A DNA stretch of 64,000 bases. Origin: Pseudomonas sp. R37(2017). Lineage in GTDB: Bacteria > Pseudomonadota > Gammaproteobacteria > Pseudomonadales > Pseudomonadaceae. The translations under genes and the position numbers were made by a program. The stretch's first letter is position 1; each line of letters begins with the position of its first letter. The stretch covers positions 1 through 64,000 of the forward strand of contig NZ_NEHO01000004.1 in assembly GCF_002113375.1 (NCBI RefSeq), written 5' to 3'. Positions 41,081-55,540 of this stretch are shown piece after piece. The notes below the pieces were generated by a model. The model ran no database searches, was not told the origin of the DNA, and worked only from the letters and a program-made list of their open reading frames with translations.

Positions 41081-41975
41081 TACAAACGCAACTCGCTGTG
41101 GCTATGTTGCCATCGTCGGCCGTCCGAACGTGGGCAAGTCCACGCTGCTGAACCACATCCTGGGCCAGAAGCTGGCGATCACCTCGCGCAAACCGCAAAC
41201 CACCCGTCACAACATGCTCGGTATCAAGACCGAGGGTGATGTGCAGGCGATCTATGTCGACACCCCAGGTATGCACAAGGGGGGCGAGAAGGCCCTGAAC
41301 CGCTACATGAACAAGACTGCTTCGGCGGCGTTGAAAGACGTCGACGTGGTGATCTTCGTGGTCGACCGCACCAAGTGGACCGAAGAGGACCAGATGGTTC
41401 TCGAGCGCATCCAGTACGTGACCGGCCCGCTGATCGTGGCGCTGAACAAGACCGATCGCATCGAAGACAAAGCCGAGCTGATGCCGCACCTGAGCTGGTT
41501 GCAGGAGCAACTGCCGAATGCGCAGATCATTCCGATTTCCGCGCAGCACGGGCACAACCTCGATGCGCTGGAGCGCGTGATTGCCGAGCATCTGCCGGAA
41601 AACGATCACTTCTTCCCGGAAGACCAGATCACCGACCGCAGCAGCCGCTTCCTCGCCGCCGAGCTGGTGCGCGAGAAAATCATGCGCCAGATGGGCGCCG
41701 AGCTACCGTACCAGATCACCGTTGAAATCGAAGAGTTCAAGCAGCAGGGCAAAACCCTGCACATCCATGCCTTGATCCTCGTCGAGCGTGACGGTCAGAA
41801 GAAAATCATCATTGGCGACAAGGGCGAGCGCATCAAGCGCATCGGCACCGAAGCGCGCAAGGACATGGAGCTGCTGTTCGACTCCAAGATCATGCTCAAC
41901 CTGTGGGTCAAGGTTAAGGGTGGCTGGTCCGATGACGAGCGTGCGTTGCGTTCGCTGGGTTATGGCGACCTGTAA
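41073..41975 (+). CDS. era: GTPase Era
   Basis: Era binds 16S rRNA and helps mature the 30S subunit. From ATG 41073 ([22 protein letters not shown]) the protein has 300 residues. The P-loop is [10 protein letters not shown]3 is [10 protein letters not shown]4 is NKTD, and the C-terminal KH domain contains [14 protein letters not shown]. The start inside rnc shows translational coupling, the usual rnc-era arrangement. Two further in-frame starts upstream lack support. Confidence 0.97.
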   Translation: MTDTNATRCGYVAIVGRPNVGKSTLLNHILGQKLAITSRKPQTTRHNMLGIKTEGDVQAIYVDTPGMHKGGEKALNRYMNKTASAALKDVDVVIFVVDRTKWTEEDQMVLERIQYVTGPLIVALNKTDRIEDKAELMPHLSWLQEQLPNAQIIPISAQHGHNLDALERVIAEHLPENDHFFPEDQITDRSSRFLAAELVREKIMRQMGAELPYQITVEIEEFKQQGKTLHIHALILVERDGQKKIIIGDKGERIKRIGTEARKDMELLFDSKIMLNLWVKVKGGWSDDERALRSLGYGDL

Positions 41976-41988
41976 CACGCAAGCCCTC

Positions 41989-42090
41989 CTGTAGGAGCGA
42001 GCATGCTCGCGATGGACCCGAGAGCGCCGCGTTCATTCAGAAAGCCCGCGTAATCGTTACCCTCCATCGCGAGCCTGCTCGCTCCTACAG
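41989..42090. repeat. REPIN, GTAGGAG type, inward topology
   Basis: Regular arms around a spacer with GTAATCGTTACC, in the 130-bp gap between era and recO, so inside a probable operon. Confidence 0.92.
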
Positions 42091-42105
42091 TCCAATGAGA
42101 CTTCC

Positions 42106-42789
42106 ATGTCCCAACCCATCGCCCAACCCGCCTACGTCCTGCACTCCCGCGCCTACCGCGAGAACAGTGCGCTGGTGGATTTCCTGACGCCGCAAGGGCG
42201 GTTGCGGGCAGTGTTGCGCAGTGCGCGGGGCAAGGCCGGGACGCTGGCGCGGCCGTTCTTGCCGCTGGAAGTGGAGTTTCGGGGCAAGGGCGAGTTGAAG
42301 AATGTCGGGCGCATGGAAAGTGCCGGTGTCTCCACCTGGCTCAATGGCGAGGCGCTGTTCAGCGGCCTTTACCTCAATGAGTTGCTGATACGCCTGTTGC
42401 CCGCCGAAGATCCGCACCCCGCTGTGTTCGATCACTATGCCGCCACGTTGCTCGCCCTGGCCGAAGGTCGCCCGCTGGAGCCCTTGCTGCGCTCCTTCGA
42501 ATGGCGCTTGCTGGATGACCTGGGGTACGGCTTTTCCCTGAGCGTCGATATCCATGATGAGCCGATTGCACCGGACGGCCTCTACCGGTTGCAAGTGGAT
42601 GCGGGGCTTGAACGTGTCTACCTGCTGCAACCGGGACTGTTCAATGGCGTTGAACTGGCGGCCATGGCCGATGCCGACTGGTCCGCACCCGGCGCGCTAT
42701 CAGCTGCCAAGCGCTTGATGCGCCAGGCGCTGGCAGTGCATCTCGGGGGCCGGCCGCTGGTTTCCCGCGAGTTGTTTCGAAAACCGTAA
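42106..42789 (+). CDS. recO: DNA repair protein RecO
   Basis: RecO helps RecR load RecA onto SSB-coated DNA. The 227-residue protein has an N-terminal OB fold ([20 protein letters not shown], around residues 8-27) and a helical C-terminal half. The zinc-cysteines of some homologues are missing, as in other gamma-proteobacterial RecO proteins. The gene order era-recO-pdxJ is the usual one. Confidence 0.95.
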   Translation: MSQPIAQPAYVLHSRAYRENSALVDFLTPQGRLRAVLRSARGKAGTLARPFLPLEVEFRGKGELKNVGRMESAGVSTWLNGEALFSGLYLNELLIRLLPAEDPHPAVFDHYAATLLALAEGRPLEPLLRSFEWRLLDDLGYGFSLSVDIHDEPIAPDGLYRLQVDAGLERVYLLQPGLFNGVELAAMADADWSAPGALSAAKRLMRQALAVHLGGRPLVSRELFRKP

Positions 42790-42841
42790 ATTCCCCATGT
42801 ATGCTGTGCACCGAACTTTCTCTTCTTCTGGAGCGTTTTCC

Positions 42842-43585
42842 GTGACCACCAGCACCCGTATTCTTCTTGGCGTGAACATCGACCACGTTGCCACCCTGCG
42901 TCAGGCCCGGGGCACCCGTTACCCGGACCCGGTCAAGGCAGCACTGGACGCGGAAGAGGCGGGCGCCGACGGCATCACCGTGCACCTGCGCGAAGACCGT
43001 CGGCACATTCAGGAGCGCGACGTGCTGTTGCTCAAGGACGTGTTGCAAACCCGCATGAACTTCGAAATGGGCGTCACCGAAGAAATGATGCAGTTCGCCG
43101 AACGCATCCGTCCTGCGCACATTTGCCTGGTGCCGGAAACCCGTCAGGAACTGACCACCGAAGGTGGCCTGGACGTAGCGGGGCAGGAAGCGCGGATCAA
43201 GGCGGCGGTTGAGCGCCTGGCGAAAATCGGCTCTGAAGTGTCGCTGTTCATTGACGCCGATGAGCGCCAGATCGAAGCTTCCCGTCGCGTGGGTGCGCCG
43301 GCCATCGAGCTGCACACCGGTCGTTACGCCGATGCCGAGACGCCGACCGAAGTCGCTGAAGAACTCAAGCGCGTGGCCGATGGCGTAGCCTTCGGCCTGG
43401 CCCAGGGGCTGATCGTCAATGCCGGCCATGGCCTGCATTATCACAATGTCGAAGCCGTGGCGGCGATCAAGGGCATCAACGAGCTGAACATCGGCCATGC
43501 GCTGGTGGCTCATGCGCTGTTCGTTGGCTTCAAGTCGGCTGTTGCGGAGATGAAGGCACTGATTTTGGCGGCTGCCAAGGCCTGA
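42842..43585 (+). CDS. pdxJ: Pyridoxine 5'-phosphate synthase
   Basis: PdxJ condenses 3-amino-1-hydroxyacetone phosphate and deoxyxylulose 5-phosphate to pyridoxine 5'-phosphate. The 247-residue protein starts at GTG 42842 ([20 protein letters not shown]); an earlier ATG at 42797 is not conserved. [15 protein letters not shown] and [14 protein letters not shown] are the family motifs near the active site. [10 protein letters not shown] (around residue 155) and [10 protein letters not shown] (around residue 210) complete the barrel. Confidence 0.97.
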   Translation: MTTSTRILLGVNIDHVATLRQARGTRYPDPVKAALDAEEAGADGITVHLREDRRHIQERDVLLLKDVLQTRMNFEMGVTEEMMQFAERIRPAHICLVPETRQELTTEGGLDVAGQEARIKAAVERLAKIGSEVSLFIDADERQIEASRRVGAPAIELHTGRYADAETPTEVAEELKRVADGVAFGLAQGLIVNAGHGLHYHNVEAVAAIKGINELNIGHALVAHALFVGFKSAVAEMKALILAAAKA

Positions 43586-43602
43586 AGGCAGACACAAAAC
43601 CC

Positions 43603-43692
43603 TGTGGGAGCGAGCCTGCTCGCGAAAGCGGTTTATCCTTCAACATCTTTGTTGACTGACACACCGCCTTCGCGAGCAGGCTCGCTCCCACA
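43603..43692. repeat. REPIN, GTGGGAG type, inward topology
   Basis: Arms GTGGGAGCGAGCCTGCTCGC and complement, with spacer end GACTGACACACCGCCTTCG, shared with the copy at 31362. It lies between convergent pdxJ and mltF. Confidence 0.92.
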
Positions 43693-43711
43693 TTGACTTT
43701 TATTGTCTGGA

Positions 43712-49354
<5,643 letters not shown>

Positions 49355-49359
49355 GCGCC

Positions 49360-49671
49360 GTGTACAAGCTCAGCTTCTTCGTTCCCGACAGTCATGTCGA
49401 AGTGGTCAAAAGCTCCGTATTCGCCGCCGGTGGCGGGCGAATCGGTGACTATGACCACTGTGCGTGGCAGGTGCTTGGCACTGGCCAGTTTCGCCCGTTG
49501 GACGGCAGTCAGCCGTTCATTGGCGAGGCGGGGCAGGTCGAGCAGGTCGAGGAGTGGAAAGTCGAGCTGGTGGTGGCCGATGAGTTGATTCGCTCCGTGG
49601 TGGCGGCTCTGAAACAGAGCCACCCCTACGAAACGCCGGCTTATGAGGTGTGGCGGTTGGAGGATTTCTGA
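49360..49671 (+). CDS. Small NIF3-like (YqfO C-terminal type) protein
   Basis: The 103-residue protein starts most likely at GTG 49360 (MYKLSFFVPDSHVEVVK), 5 bp after purL; a GTG at 49342 would overlap purL. It has AAGGGRIGDYDHCAWQ (around residues 22-37) and HPYETPAYEV near the end, both typical of the inserted PII-like domain of NIF3/YqfO proteins. Stand-alone copies exist in many proteobacteria. The function is unknown; a metal or nucleotide sensor is possible. Confidence 0.88.
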   Translation: MYKLSFFVPDSHVEVVKSSVFAAGGGRIGDYDHCAWQVLGTGQFRPLDGSQPFIGEAGQVEQVEEWKVELVVADELIRSVVAALKQSHPYETPAYEVWRLEDF

Positions 49672-49693
49672 TCTTCCAGGCTGCTGAAACGAG

Positions 49694-49726
49694 AAACCCG
49701 CTGAGAGAGATTTCAGCGGGTTTTTT
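49694..49726 (+). terminator. Terminator after purL and the NIF3-like gene
   Basis: Stem AACCCGCTGA / TCAGCGGGTT with a loop of about 8 nt and a run of six T. Confidence 0.9.
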
Positions 49727-49760
49727 ATAGCCTTCAGATTTGTGCTGTAAATGCTGGCCT

Positions 49761-49833
49761 CTTCGCGAGCAGGCTCGCTCCCACAGTGGATCGATGTAAA
49801 CCGGACCTTGTGGGAGCGAGCCTGCTCGCGAAG
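49761..49833. repeat. REPIN, GTGGGAG type, outward topology
   Basis: Arms CTTCGCGAGCAGGCTCGCTC... and complement with a short spacer, at the convergent end of purL and nagE. Confidence 0.92.
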
Positions 49834-49856
49834 ACTGATTGTCGGGCACTGAAGTT

Positions 49857-51572
49857 TTAAACCTTGGCGCTCACCTCACTACGATTGGCCAACGCCTCCA
49901 GCGCATCACTCAAGTTCGGCGCCTTCTCGCCAATCAGCAGATGCCAGATACCACCCTCCAACTGGCTCACCCCCTGACAACCCAATGCCTTCAACTCGCA
50001 TTCCGACAAGGCTTTGCCATCGGCCAGTTGCAGGCGGATGCGGGTCATGGCGATGCAATCGAGTTGCAGCACATTGTCGCCACCACCCAGCGCATCGAGC
50101 CATTGCTGCGCCTCGGGTGCCGTCACGGCAGCAGGTGGAGGCGCGTCGATTTCCGCTGCTGGCGACGACACGATGGCGCGACCCAGCGCCGGCATCGCCA
50201 GGCGAATCTCGTCGGCAATGGCATCGGCCATCGGCCCGACCACCACCTGCAAACTTCCGCCCTTGCCCGGACGCACCACGGCCATGGCACCGAGTGCTTT
50301 CAGATCGGCATCCGAAGCTTTGTTGCGATCCACCATGTCCAGGCGCAAGCGTGTGGTGCAGGCACCGACGGTGATCAGGTTCTCGGCACCGCCCAGGGCC
50401 CTGATGTAAGCCCCGGCGCGTTCATTGTCGGCCACCGCAACCGGCGGGGCGGCAGCGCTGGTTTCGCGGCCCGGTGTCTTCAGGTCGAAACGGCGGATGC
50501 AGAAATCGAACACCACGTAATAGATCACGGCGTACGCCAGGCCTACCGGGAACACCAGCCAGCCGTTGGTGGACTTGCCCCAGCCAAGGATCATGTCGAT
50601 CAAGCCACCGGAAAAGGTGAAGCCCAGATGGATGTTCAGTGCATTGGTGATGGCCATCGACAGGCCGGTCAGCAAGGCATGCAGCAGGAACAGCAGCGGC
50701 GCGAGGAACATGAAGGCGAACTCGATCGGCTCGGTCACACCGGTCAGGAATGCGGTCAGCGCCATCGACAGGAAAATCCCGCCCATCACCTTGCGGCGTT
50801 CCGGCAGGGCGTTGCGGTACATCGCCAAGCAAGCGGCGGGCAGGCCGAAGATCATCATCGGGAACATGCCGGTCATGAACTGGCCACCCTTCGGATCGCC
50901 GGCGAAGTAGCGCGACAGGTCGCCGGTCACCAGTGCGCCGGTGGTGGGATCGGTGAAATTGCCGAACACGAACCACGCCATGTTGTTGAGGATATGGTGC
51001 AGGCCGGTGACGATCAGCAGGCGGTTGAACACGCCGAAGATGAACGCGCCGAAGCTGCCGCTTTCCATCATCAACGTACCGAAGCTGTTGATGCCGTGCT
51101 GGATCGGCGGCCAGATGTAGCCGAAGACGACACCCAGACCGACGGCGGCGAACCCGGTAACAATCGGCACGAAGCGCCGTCCACCGAAGAAGGCGAGGTA
51201 TTCCGGCAGCTTGATGTCCTTGAAGCGGTTGTACAGCGCGCCGGCCATCAGGCCGCTGACGATCCCGGCCAGCATGCCCATGTTGATGCTCGGGTCGAGC
51301 ACCTTGAGCGTGGCGATCAACACCAGGTAACCGATCACCCCGGCGAGACCTGCCGTACCGTTGTTGTCCCTGGCGAAACCGACGGCGATGCCGATGGCGA
51401 AGATCATCGCCAGGTTGGCAAAGATCACCTGGCCGGCATCGTGGATGATCGCGATGTCCAGCAGGTCGGTATCGCCCAGGCGCAGCAACAGACCGGCAAT
51501 CGGCAGGATCGCGATCGGCAGCATCAGCGCGCGGCCAAGGCGCTGCAATCCTTCAATGAAAAGTTGGTACAT
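49857..51572 (-). CDS. nagE: N-acetylglucosamine PTS permease, EIICB with extra EIIB-like domain
   Basis: NagE imports and phosphorylates N-acetylglucosamine. The 571-residue protein starts at MYQLFIEGLQRLGRAL; the upstream extension is not conserved. EIIC spans residues 1-365 with about eight to ten membrane helices and GVTEPIEFAFMF near residue 278. EIIB at 385-463 has the phosphocysteine Cys405 in GACTTRLRL. A second EIIB-like domain at 488-560 aligns but has Ala508 in place of that cysteine. There is no EIIA; it is supplied by the next gene product. GlcNAc is inferred from the nag genes around it. Confidence 0.93.
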   Translation of the reverse strand: MYQLFIEGLQRLGRALMLPIAILPIAGLLLRLGDTDLLDIAIIHDAGQVIFANLAMIFAIGIAVGFARDNNGTAGLAGVIGYLVLIATLKVLDPSINMGMLAGIVSGLMAGALYNRFKDIKLPEYLAFFGGRRFVPIVTGFAAVGLGVVFGYIWPPIQHGINSFGTLMMESGSFGAFIFGVFNRLLIVTGLHHILNNMAWFVFGNFTDPTTGALVTGDLSRYFAGDPKGGQFMTGMFPMMIFGLPAACLAMYRNALPERRKVMGGIFLSMALTAFLTGVTEPIEFAFMFLAPLLFLLHALLTGLSMAITNALNIHLGFTFSGGLIDMILGWGKSTNGWLVFPVGLAYAVIYYVVFDFCIRRFDLKTPGRETSAAAPPVAVADNERAGAYIRALGGAENLITVGACTTRLRLDMVDRNKASDADLKALGAMAVVRPGKGGSLQVVVGPMADAIADEIRLAMPALGRAIVSSPAAEIDAPPPAAVTAPEAQQWLDALGGGDNVLQLDCIAMTRIRLQLADGKALSECELKALGCQGVSQLEGGIWHLLIGEKAPNLSDALEALANRSEVSAKV

Positions 51573-51601
51573 GGCGCTTCTCCATGGATTCTTGTTGTTC
51601 T

Positions 51602-54118
51602 TTAGCTCAGAGGCCAATGCTGATGACAGGCATGACGCACCGCGCTGGCGCTGCTCAGCTTGAGCAGGCCCAGGCTGACGCGACGGCACTCGCTGGCGTC
51701 GAGATGACGCACGCGGTCCTTGATCTCACCGATCTGTACCGGGCTTACCGACAGCTCAGTGACCCCCAGGCCGATCAACACCGGCGTGGCCAACGGATCG
51801 GACGCCAGGGCGCCGCACACGCCCACCCAACGGTTGTGCTGCGCCGCACCGGCGCAGGTCTGGGCGATCAACCGCAACAGGGCCGGGTGCAGTGCATCGA
51901 CGCGCGCGGCGAGCCCGGCATGGTCGCGGTCCATGGCCAGGGTGTATTGCGACAGGTCGTTGGTGCCGATCGACAGGAAGTCCGCGTGTTCGGCCAGTTG
52001 CTCGGCCAGCAGCGCGGCGGCCGGAACCTCGATCATCACCCCCAGCTCCGGGCGTTGCGCCAGGCCGAGCTCACCGCACAAGGCGTCGAGGCGCTGGCGG
52101 ATGTGCAGCAGCTCATCGACTTCGGTGATCATCGGCAGCAGGATCCGGCAGCGTGACAACGGCTTGAGGTGCAGTAGCGCGCGCAGTTGCTGGTCCAGCA
52201 GTTCAGGACGAACCTGGGCCAGGCGAATGCCACGCAGGCCGAGCACCGGGTTGGCTTCTGCGGGCAGTGGCAGGTAGTCGAGTTGCTTGTCGCCGCCGAC
52301 GTCGATGGTGCGGATGATCACCGACTTGTCGCCCATGGCATCGAGCACGGCCTGACAGGCGTGGTGTTGTTCCTGTTCATCCGGGGCGGTGTGGCGGTCG
52401 ACGAAGAGAAATTCGGTACGCAGCAAGCCCACGCCGTCGGCGCCATTGGCCAAGGCGTCTGCCGCCTCCGTGCTGGACGCCACATTGGCGGCAACTTCGA
52501 TGCGCACGCCGTCGCTGGTCAGCGCAGGCGTGTACGCCAGGGCCTGTTGTTCGGCCCGGCGTTGCTGCTGTCGTTGTTGCAACTGGTGCACATCGGCCAG
52601 GCGCTCGGCACTGGGTGTCAGTTCGAGACGGCCGCCGTCGGCGTCCAGCACGACCGCTTGCCCCGGTTGCTGATCAAGCAGGGTCGAGCCCAGTGCGACC
52701 ATGCACGGCAGGCCTTTGCCCCGGGCCAGAATCGCCACGTGGGAGGTCGCGCCGCCTTCGGCCATGCACAGCCCGGCGACACCCTGCTGGCTCAGTTGCA
52801 GCAAATCGGAGGGTGTCAGTTCATGGGCGGCGACGATGGCGCCGGCCGGCACATCGTAATGCCAGGTATCGCCGAGCAATGCGCGCAGCACCCGTTGCTT
52901 GAGGTCGCGCAGGTCGTTGGCGCGTTCGGCCAGCAAGGTGCTGCCGGTTTGCTGGAGGATCTCGCATTGCGCGTCGATGGCCTGGCTCCAGGCGTGAGTC
53001 GCGGCCATGCCCTGAACGACGGATTGACTGGCAGCGTCCAGCAAGGCGGGATCTTCGAGCAGTGCGAGGTGCGCAGCGAAAATCGCCTCTTGCGCAGTGT
53101 CCCTGTGTTTTTTCGCCAGGGTCAGCGTGTGCTCGATTTCGCTGCGCACCTGGCTCCGTGCCACGTCCAGCACTTGCTGTTGTTGCTGCGGATCATGATG
53201 GCCCGCATCCACTGGCAGGTTGATCGCATTCAGGCGAAACAGCGGCCCGCCGACCAGGCCGGGCGCAGCGCAGACGCCCTGCAATACACCGGCTTCGATG
53301 GGGCGATTGCGTTGGGCAATCGTGACTGGCGCGGCGGCGTGGCGGTCTTCGGCCAGGGCTGTGGATAACGCGGTCAGCAAGGCTTGTAGCGCGGCTTCGG
53401 CATCCGGACCCTGGCAACTGACCCGGACTTCCGCCTGCTCACCGATGGCCAACCCCATCAGGCCGATCAAGCTGTCGCAGGTGGCCGACTTGCCGGCGAA
53501 ATGCAGTTGCGATTTGCTTTTGAAACCCTGTGCGGTCTGACGGATCAACGCCGCCGGTCGCGCATGCAGACCGCCACGGTGAGCAATGCGCACATGGCCG
53601 ACACACTCGACGCCGACAAACTCGGCATCGGCCGGCGCGCTCGAAGTCTGGCGACGGATGATGTGCAGCAGCGGCTCGCCGACTTTCACCGATTTCAAGG
53701 TAATGGGCCGTGCCTGGAAGTCCTGGCTGTTGGTGAGGATCAGCAGGCTGACGAGGCTCTTGCACTGTTGCGCGACCTTGTCCAGGTCATAGCGCAACAG
53801 CGGCTGGCCGTTGCTGACGCGCGTACCTTCCTTGACCAGCATCGAGAATCCCTGGCCCTGCAATTCGACGGTATCGAGGCCCAGGTGCAGGAGCAATTCC
53901 GCGCCGTTGTCGGCACGCAGGGTCACCGCGTGACCGGTGCGGGCGACATGCACCACCACGCCCGCGCAGGGGGCGTGGAGCGTGTCGTTGAGTGGATCGA
54001 TGGCGATGCCGTCGCCCATGGCGCCGCTGGCGAACACCGGGTCCGGGACTTTGGCGAGCGTGAGCACCGGGCCGCTGAGCGGGGCGCTTAAAGTCAGCTC
54101 TTTATTGTTGTTATGCAT
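51602..54118 (-). CDS. PTS EIIA-HPr-EI fusion protein (phosphotransfer for GlcNAc)
   Basis: One 838-residue chain carries three PTS parts. EIIA-Glc-type residues 8-150 have the phospho-histidine His78 in LLLHLGLDTVEL and His63. HPr residues 170-258 have His185 in RGGLHARPAA. Enzyme I residues 275-838 have His460 in GGATSHVAILARG and the PEP-binding C-terminal barrel. It takes phosphate from PEP to NagE without other PTS proteins, as described for the equivalent protein in P. aeruginosa. It lies between nagE and the deaminase gene, and a 399-bp gap with three REPINs is directly upstream. Confidence 0.95.
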   Translation of the reverse strand: MHNNNKELTLSAPLSGPVLTLAKVPDPVFASGAMGDGIAIDPLNDTLHAPCAGVVVHVARTGHAVTLRADNGAELLLHLGLDTVELQGQGFSMLVKEGTRVSNGQPLLRYDLDKVAQQCKSLVSLLILTNSQDFQARPITLKSVKVGEPLLHIIRRQTSSAPADAEFVGVECVGHVRIAHRGGLHARPAALIRQTAQGFKSKSQLHFAGKSATCDSLIGLMGLAIGEQAEVRVSCQGPDAEAALQALLTALSTALAEDRHAAAPVTIAQRNRPIEAGVLQGVCAAPGLVGGPLFRLNAINLPVDAGHHDPQQQQQVLDVARSQVRSEIEHTLTLAKKHRDTAQEAIFAAHLALLEDPALLDAASQSVVQGMAATHAWSQAIDAQCEILQQTGSTLLAERANDLRDLKQRVLRALLGDTWHYDVPAGAIVAAHELTPSDLLQLSQQGVAGLCMAEGGATSHVAILARGKGLPCMVALGSTLLDQQPGQAVVLDADGGRLELTPSAERLADVHQLQQRQQQRRAEQQALAYTPALTSDGVRIEVAANVASSTEAADALANGADGVGLLRTEFLFVDRHTAPDEQEQHHACQAVLDAMGDKSVIIRTIDVGGDKQLDYLPLPAEANPVLGLRGIRLAQVRPELLDQQLRALLHLKPLSRCRILLPMITEVDELLHIRQRLDALCGELGLAQRPELGVMIEVPAAALLAEQLAEHADFLSIGTNDLSQYTLAMDRDHAGLAARVDALHPALLRLIAQTCAGAAQHNRWVGVCGALASDPLATPVLIGLGVTELSVSPVQIGEIKDRVRHLDASECRRVSLGLLKLSSASAVRHACHQHWPLS

Positions 54119-54155
54119 GGCTCGGTCTCATAAAAAGTACAGATCGGTTCGCCCC

Positions 54156-54505
54156 CTGTAGGAGCGAGCAAGCTCCGGGCGGCGTTCCGACGATGGTCGT
54201 CAACGATGACGCTGGCTGCCTGGTGCCCCGAGGTGTCTGGTCCACCATCGCGAGCGTGCTCGCTCCTACAGAACAACGAAGATCCCGTGTAGGAGCGAGC
54301 ATGCTCGCGATGGTCGTCAACGATGACGCTGGCTGCCTGATGCCCCGAGGTGTCTGGTCCACCATCGCGAGCGTGCTCGCTCCTACAGAACAACGAAGAT
54401 CCCGTGTAGGAGCGAGCATGCTCGCGATGCTCGTCAACGATGACGCTGGCTGCCTGATGCCCCGAGGTGTCTGGTCCACCATCGCGAGCATGCTCGCTCC
54501 TACAG
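54156..54505. repeat. Tandem triplet of REPINs
   Basis: Three REPIN units lie head to tail at 54156-54271, 54288-54388 and 54405-54505. They are joined by identical 16-nt linkers AACAACGAAGATCCCG. Units two and three are nearly identical (117-bp period). Unit one has a replaced left inner arm (CCGGGCGGCGTTCCGA). All three share the spacer GTCGTCAACGATGACGCTGG. The array is inside the nag operon, between the deaminase and PTS genes. Confidence 0.95.
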
Positions 54506-54517
54506 GGGGTGTTGCGT

Positions 54518-55540
54518 TCAGTGTGTGCGCGTTACTTTGCTCAAGTGCCGTGGCTGGTCCGGGTCCATGCCGCGGGCGACGGCCAGGCCGGCGGCCATCA
54601 CGTAGAAACTCTGGATCGCCAGAATCGGGTCGAGGGCCGGGTGTTCGGCGCGGGTCAGGGTCAGGTCGCGCTCGAGTACGTCATCCGGTGCGGCCAGCAG
54701 GACCCGGGCACCGCGCTGGCGCATGTCGGCGGCCAGGCTCAGCAAACCGGCCTGTTCGGCGCCCCGTGGAGCAAACACCAGCAGCGGGTAGTTGTCGCCG
54801 ATCAAGGCCATCGGGCCGTGGCGGACTTCGGCGCTGCTGAAGGCTTCGGCCTGGATCGCCGAGGTCTCCTTGAACTTGAGCGCCGCTTCCTGGGCGATGG
54901 CGAATCCGGCGCCACGACCGATCACCATTAGCCGCTGGCAATCGCGCAAGGCATCGATGGCCGGGCTCCAGTCCTGTTGCGCGGCGTCGCGCAGGCCATC
55001 AGGCAAGGCAGAGCCGGCCTCGAGCAGTTCGGCGTCTTCTTTCCAGTGGGCAATCAATCGGGCGCTGGCGCTGAGGGTGGCGATGAAGCTCTTGGTCGCG
55101 GCAACGCTGCTTTCGGTGCCGGCACACAATGGCAGGCTGAATTCACAGGCCGCCTCCAGCGGTGAGTCTTCGGCATTGACCAGCGAAATGCTCAAGGCAC
55201 CGCGCTTGCGCAACAGACGCAGGCTGTTGACCAGGTCAGGGCTTTGCCCCGATTGCGAGAAGGCGAACGCCACCTGGCCGCTGACCTTCAATGGCGCCTG
55301 TTGCATGGTCACTACCGACATCGGCAATGACGCCACCGGGATGCCCAGCAGTTGCATGGTCAGGTAGGCGAAGTAACTGGCGGCGTGGTCGGAGCTGCCG
55401 CGTGCCACGGTCATGACCACTTGCGGCGGCTGACGGCGCAGGCGTCCGGCGATCTCGATCATCTGCGGGTCGAGTTGGCGCAATTGGGCTTGCACGGCCT
55501 CGAACGAGGACAGCGCCTCTTCAAGCATTTTTGAAGTCAA
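54518..55540 (-). CDS. SIS-domain glucosamine-6-phosphate deaminase (NagB-II type)
   Basis: The 340-residue protein has two SIS domains (around residues 28-170 and 190-330) as in the isomerase half of GlmS, without the glutaminase half. SQSGQSPDLVNSLRLLRKRG (around residues 95-114) and LCAGTESSVAATKSF (around residues 137-151) are the sugar-phosphate motifs. Such proteins act as the deaminase in nag clusters that lack classical NagB. The start is TTG (complement of 55538-55540) with AGGAG six bases before; it overlaps nagA by 20 bp. A later ATG at 55528 lacks a ribosome site. Confidence 0.88.
   Translation of the reverse strand: MTSKMLEEALSSFEAVQAQLRQLDPQMIEIAGRLRRQPPQVVMTVARGSSDHAASYFAYLTMQLLGIPVASLPMSVVTMQQAPLKVSGQVAFAFSQSGQSPDLVNSLRLLRKRGALSISLVNAEDSPLEAACEFSLPLCAGTESSVAATKSFIATLSASARLIAHWKEDAELLEAGSALPDGLRDAAQQDWSPAIDALRDCQRLMVIGRGAGFAIAQEAALKFKETSAIQAEAFSSAEVRHGPMALIGDNYPLLVFAPRGAEQAGLLSLAADMRQRGARVLLAAPDDVLERDLTLTRAEHPALDPILAIQSFYVMAAGLAVARGMDPDQPRHLSKVTRTH

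Noticed and set aside
54156..54505. Possible CRISPR array because of regular repeats
   Set aside because: The period is 117 bp, the spacer parts are the same in each unit, the units are palindromic REPINs and no cas gene is near.
54193..54840. Open frame of 215 codons over the REPIN triplet into the deaminase gene
   Set aside because: It reads through repeats and then antisense to a well-supported gene.
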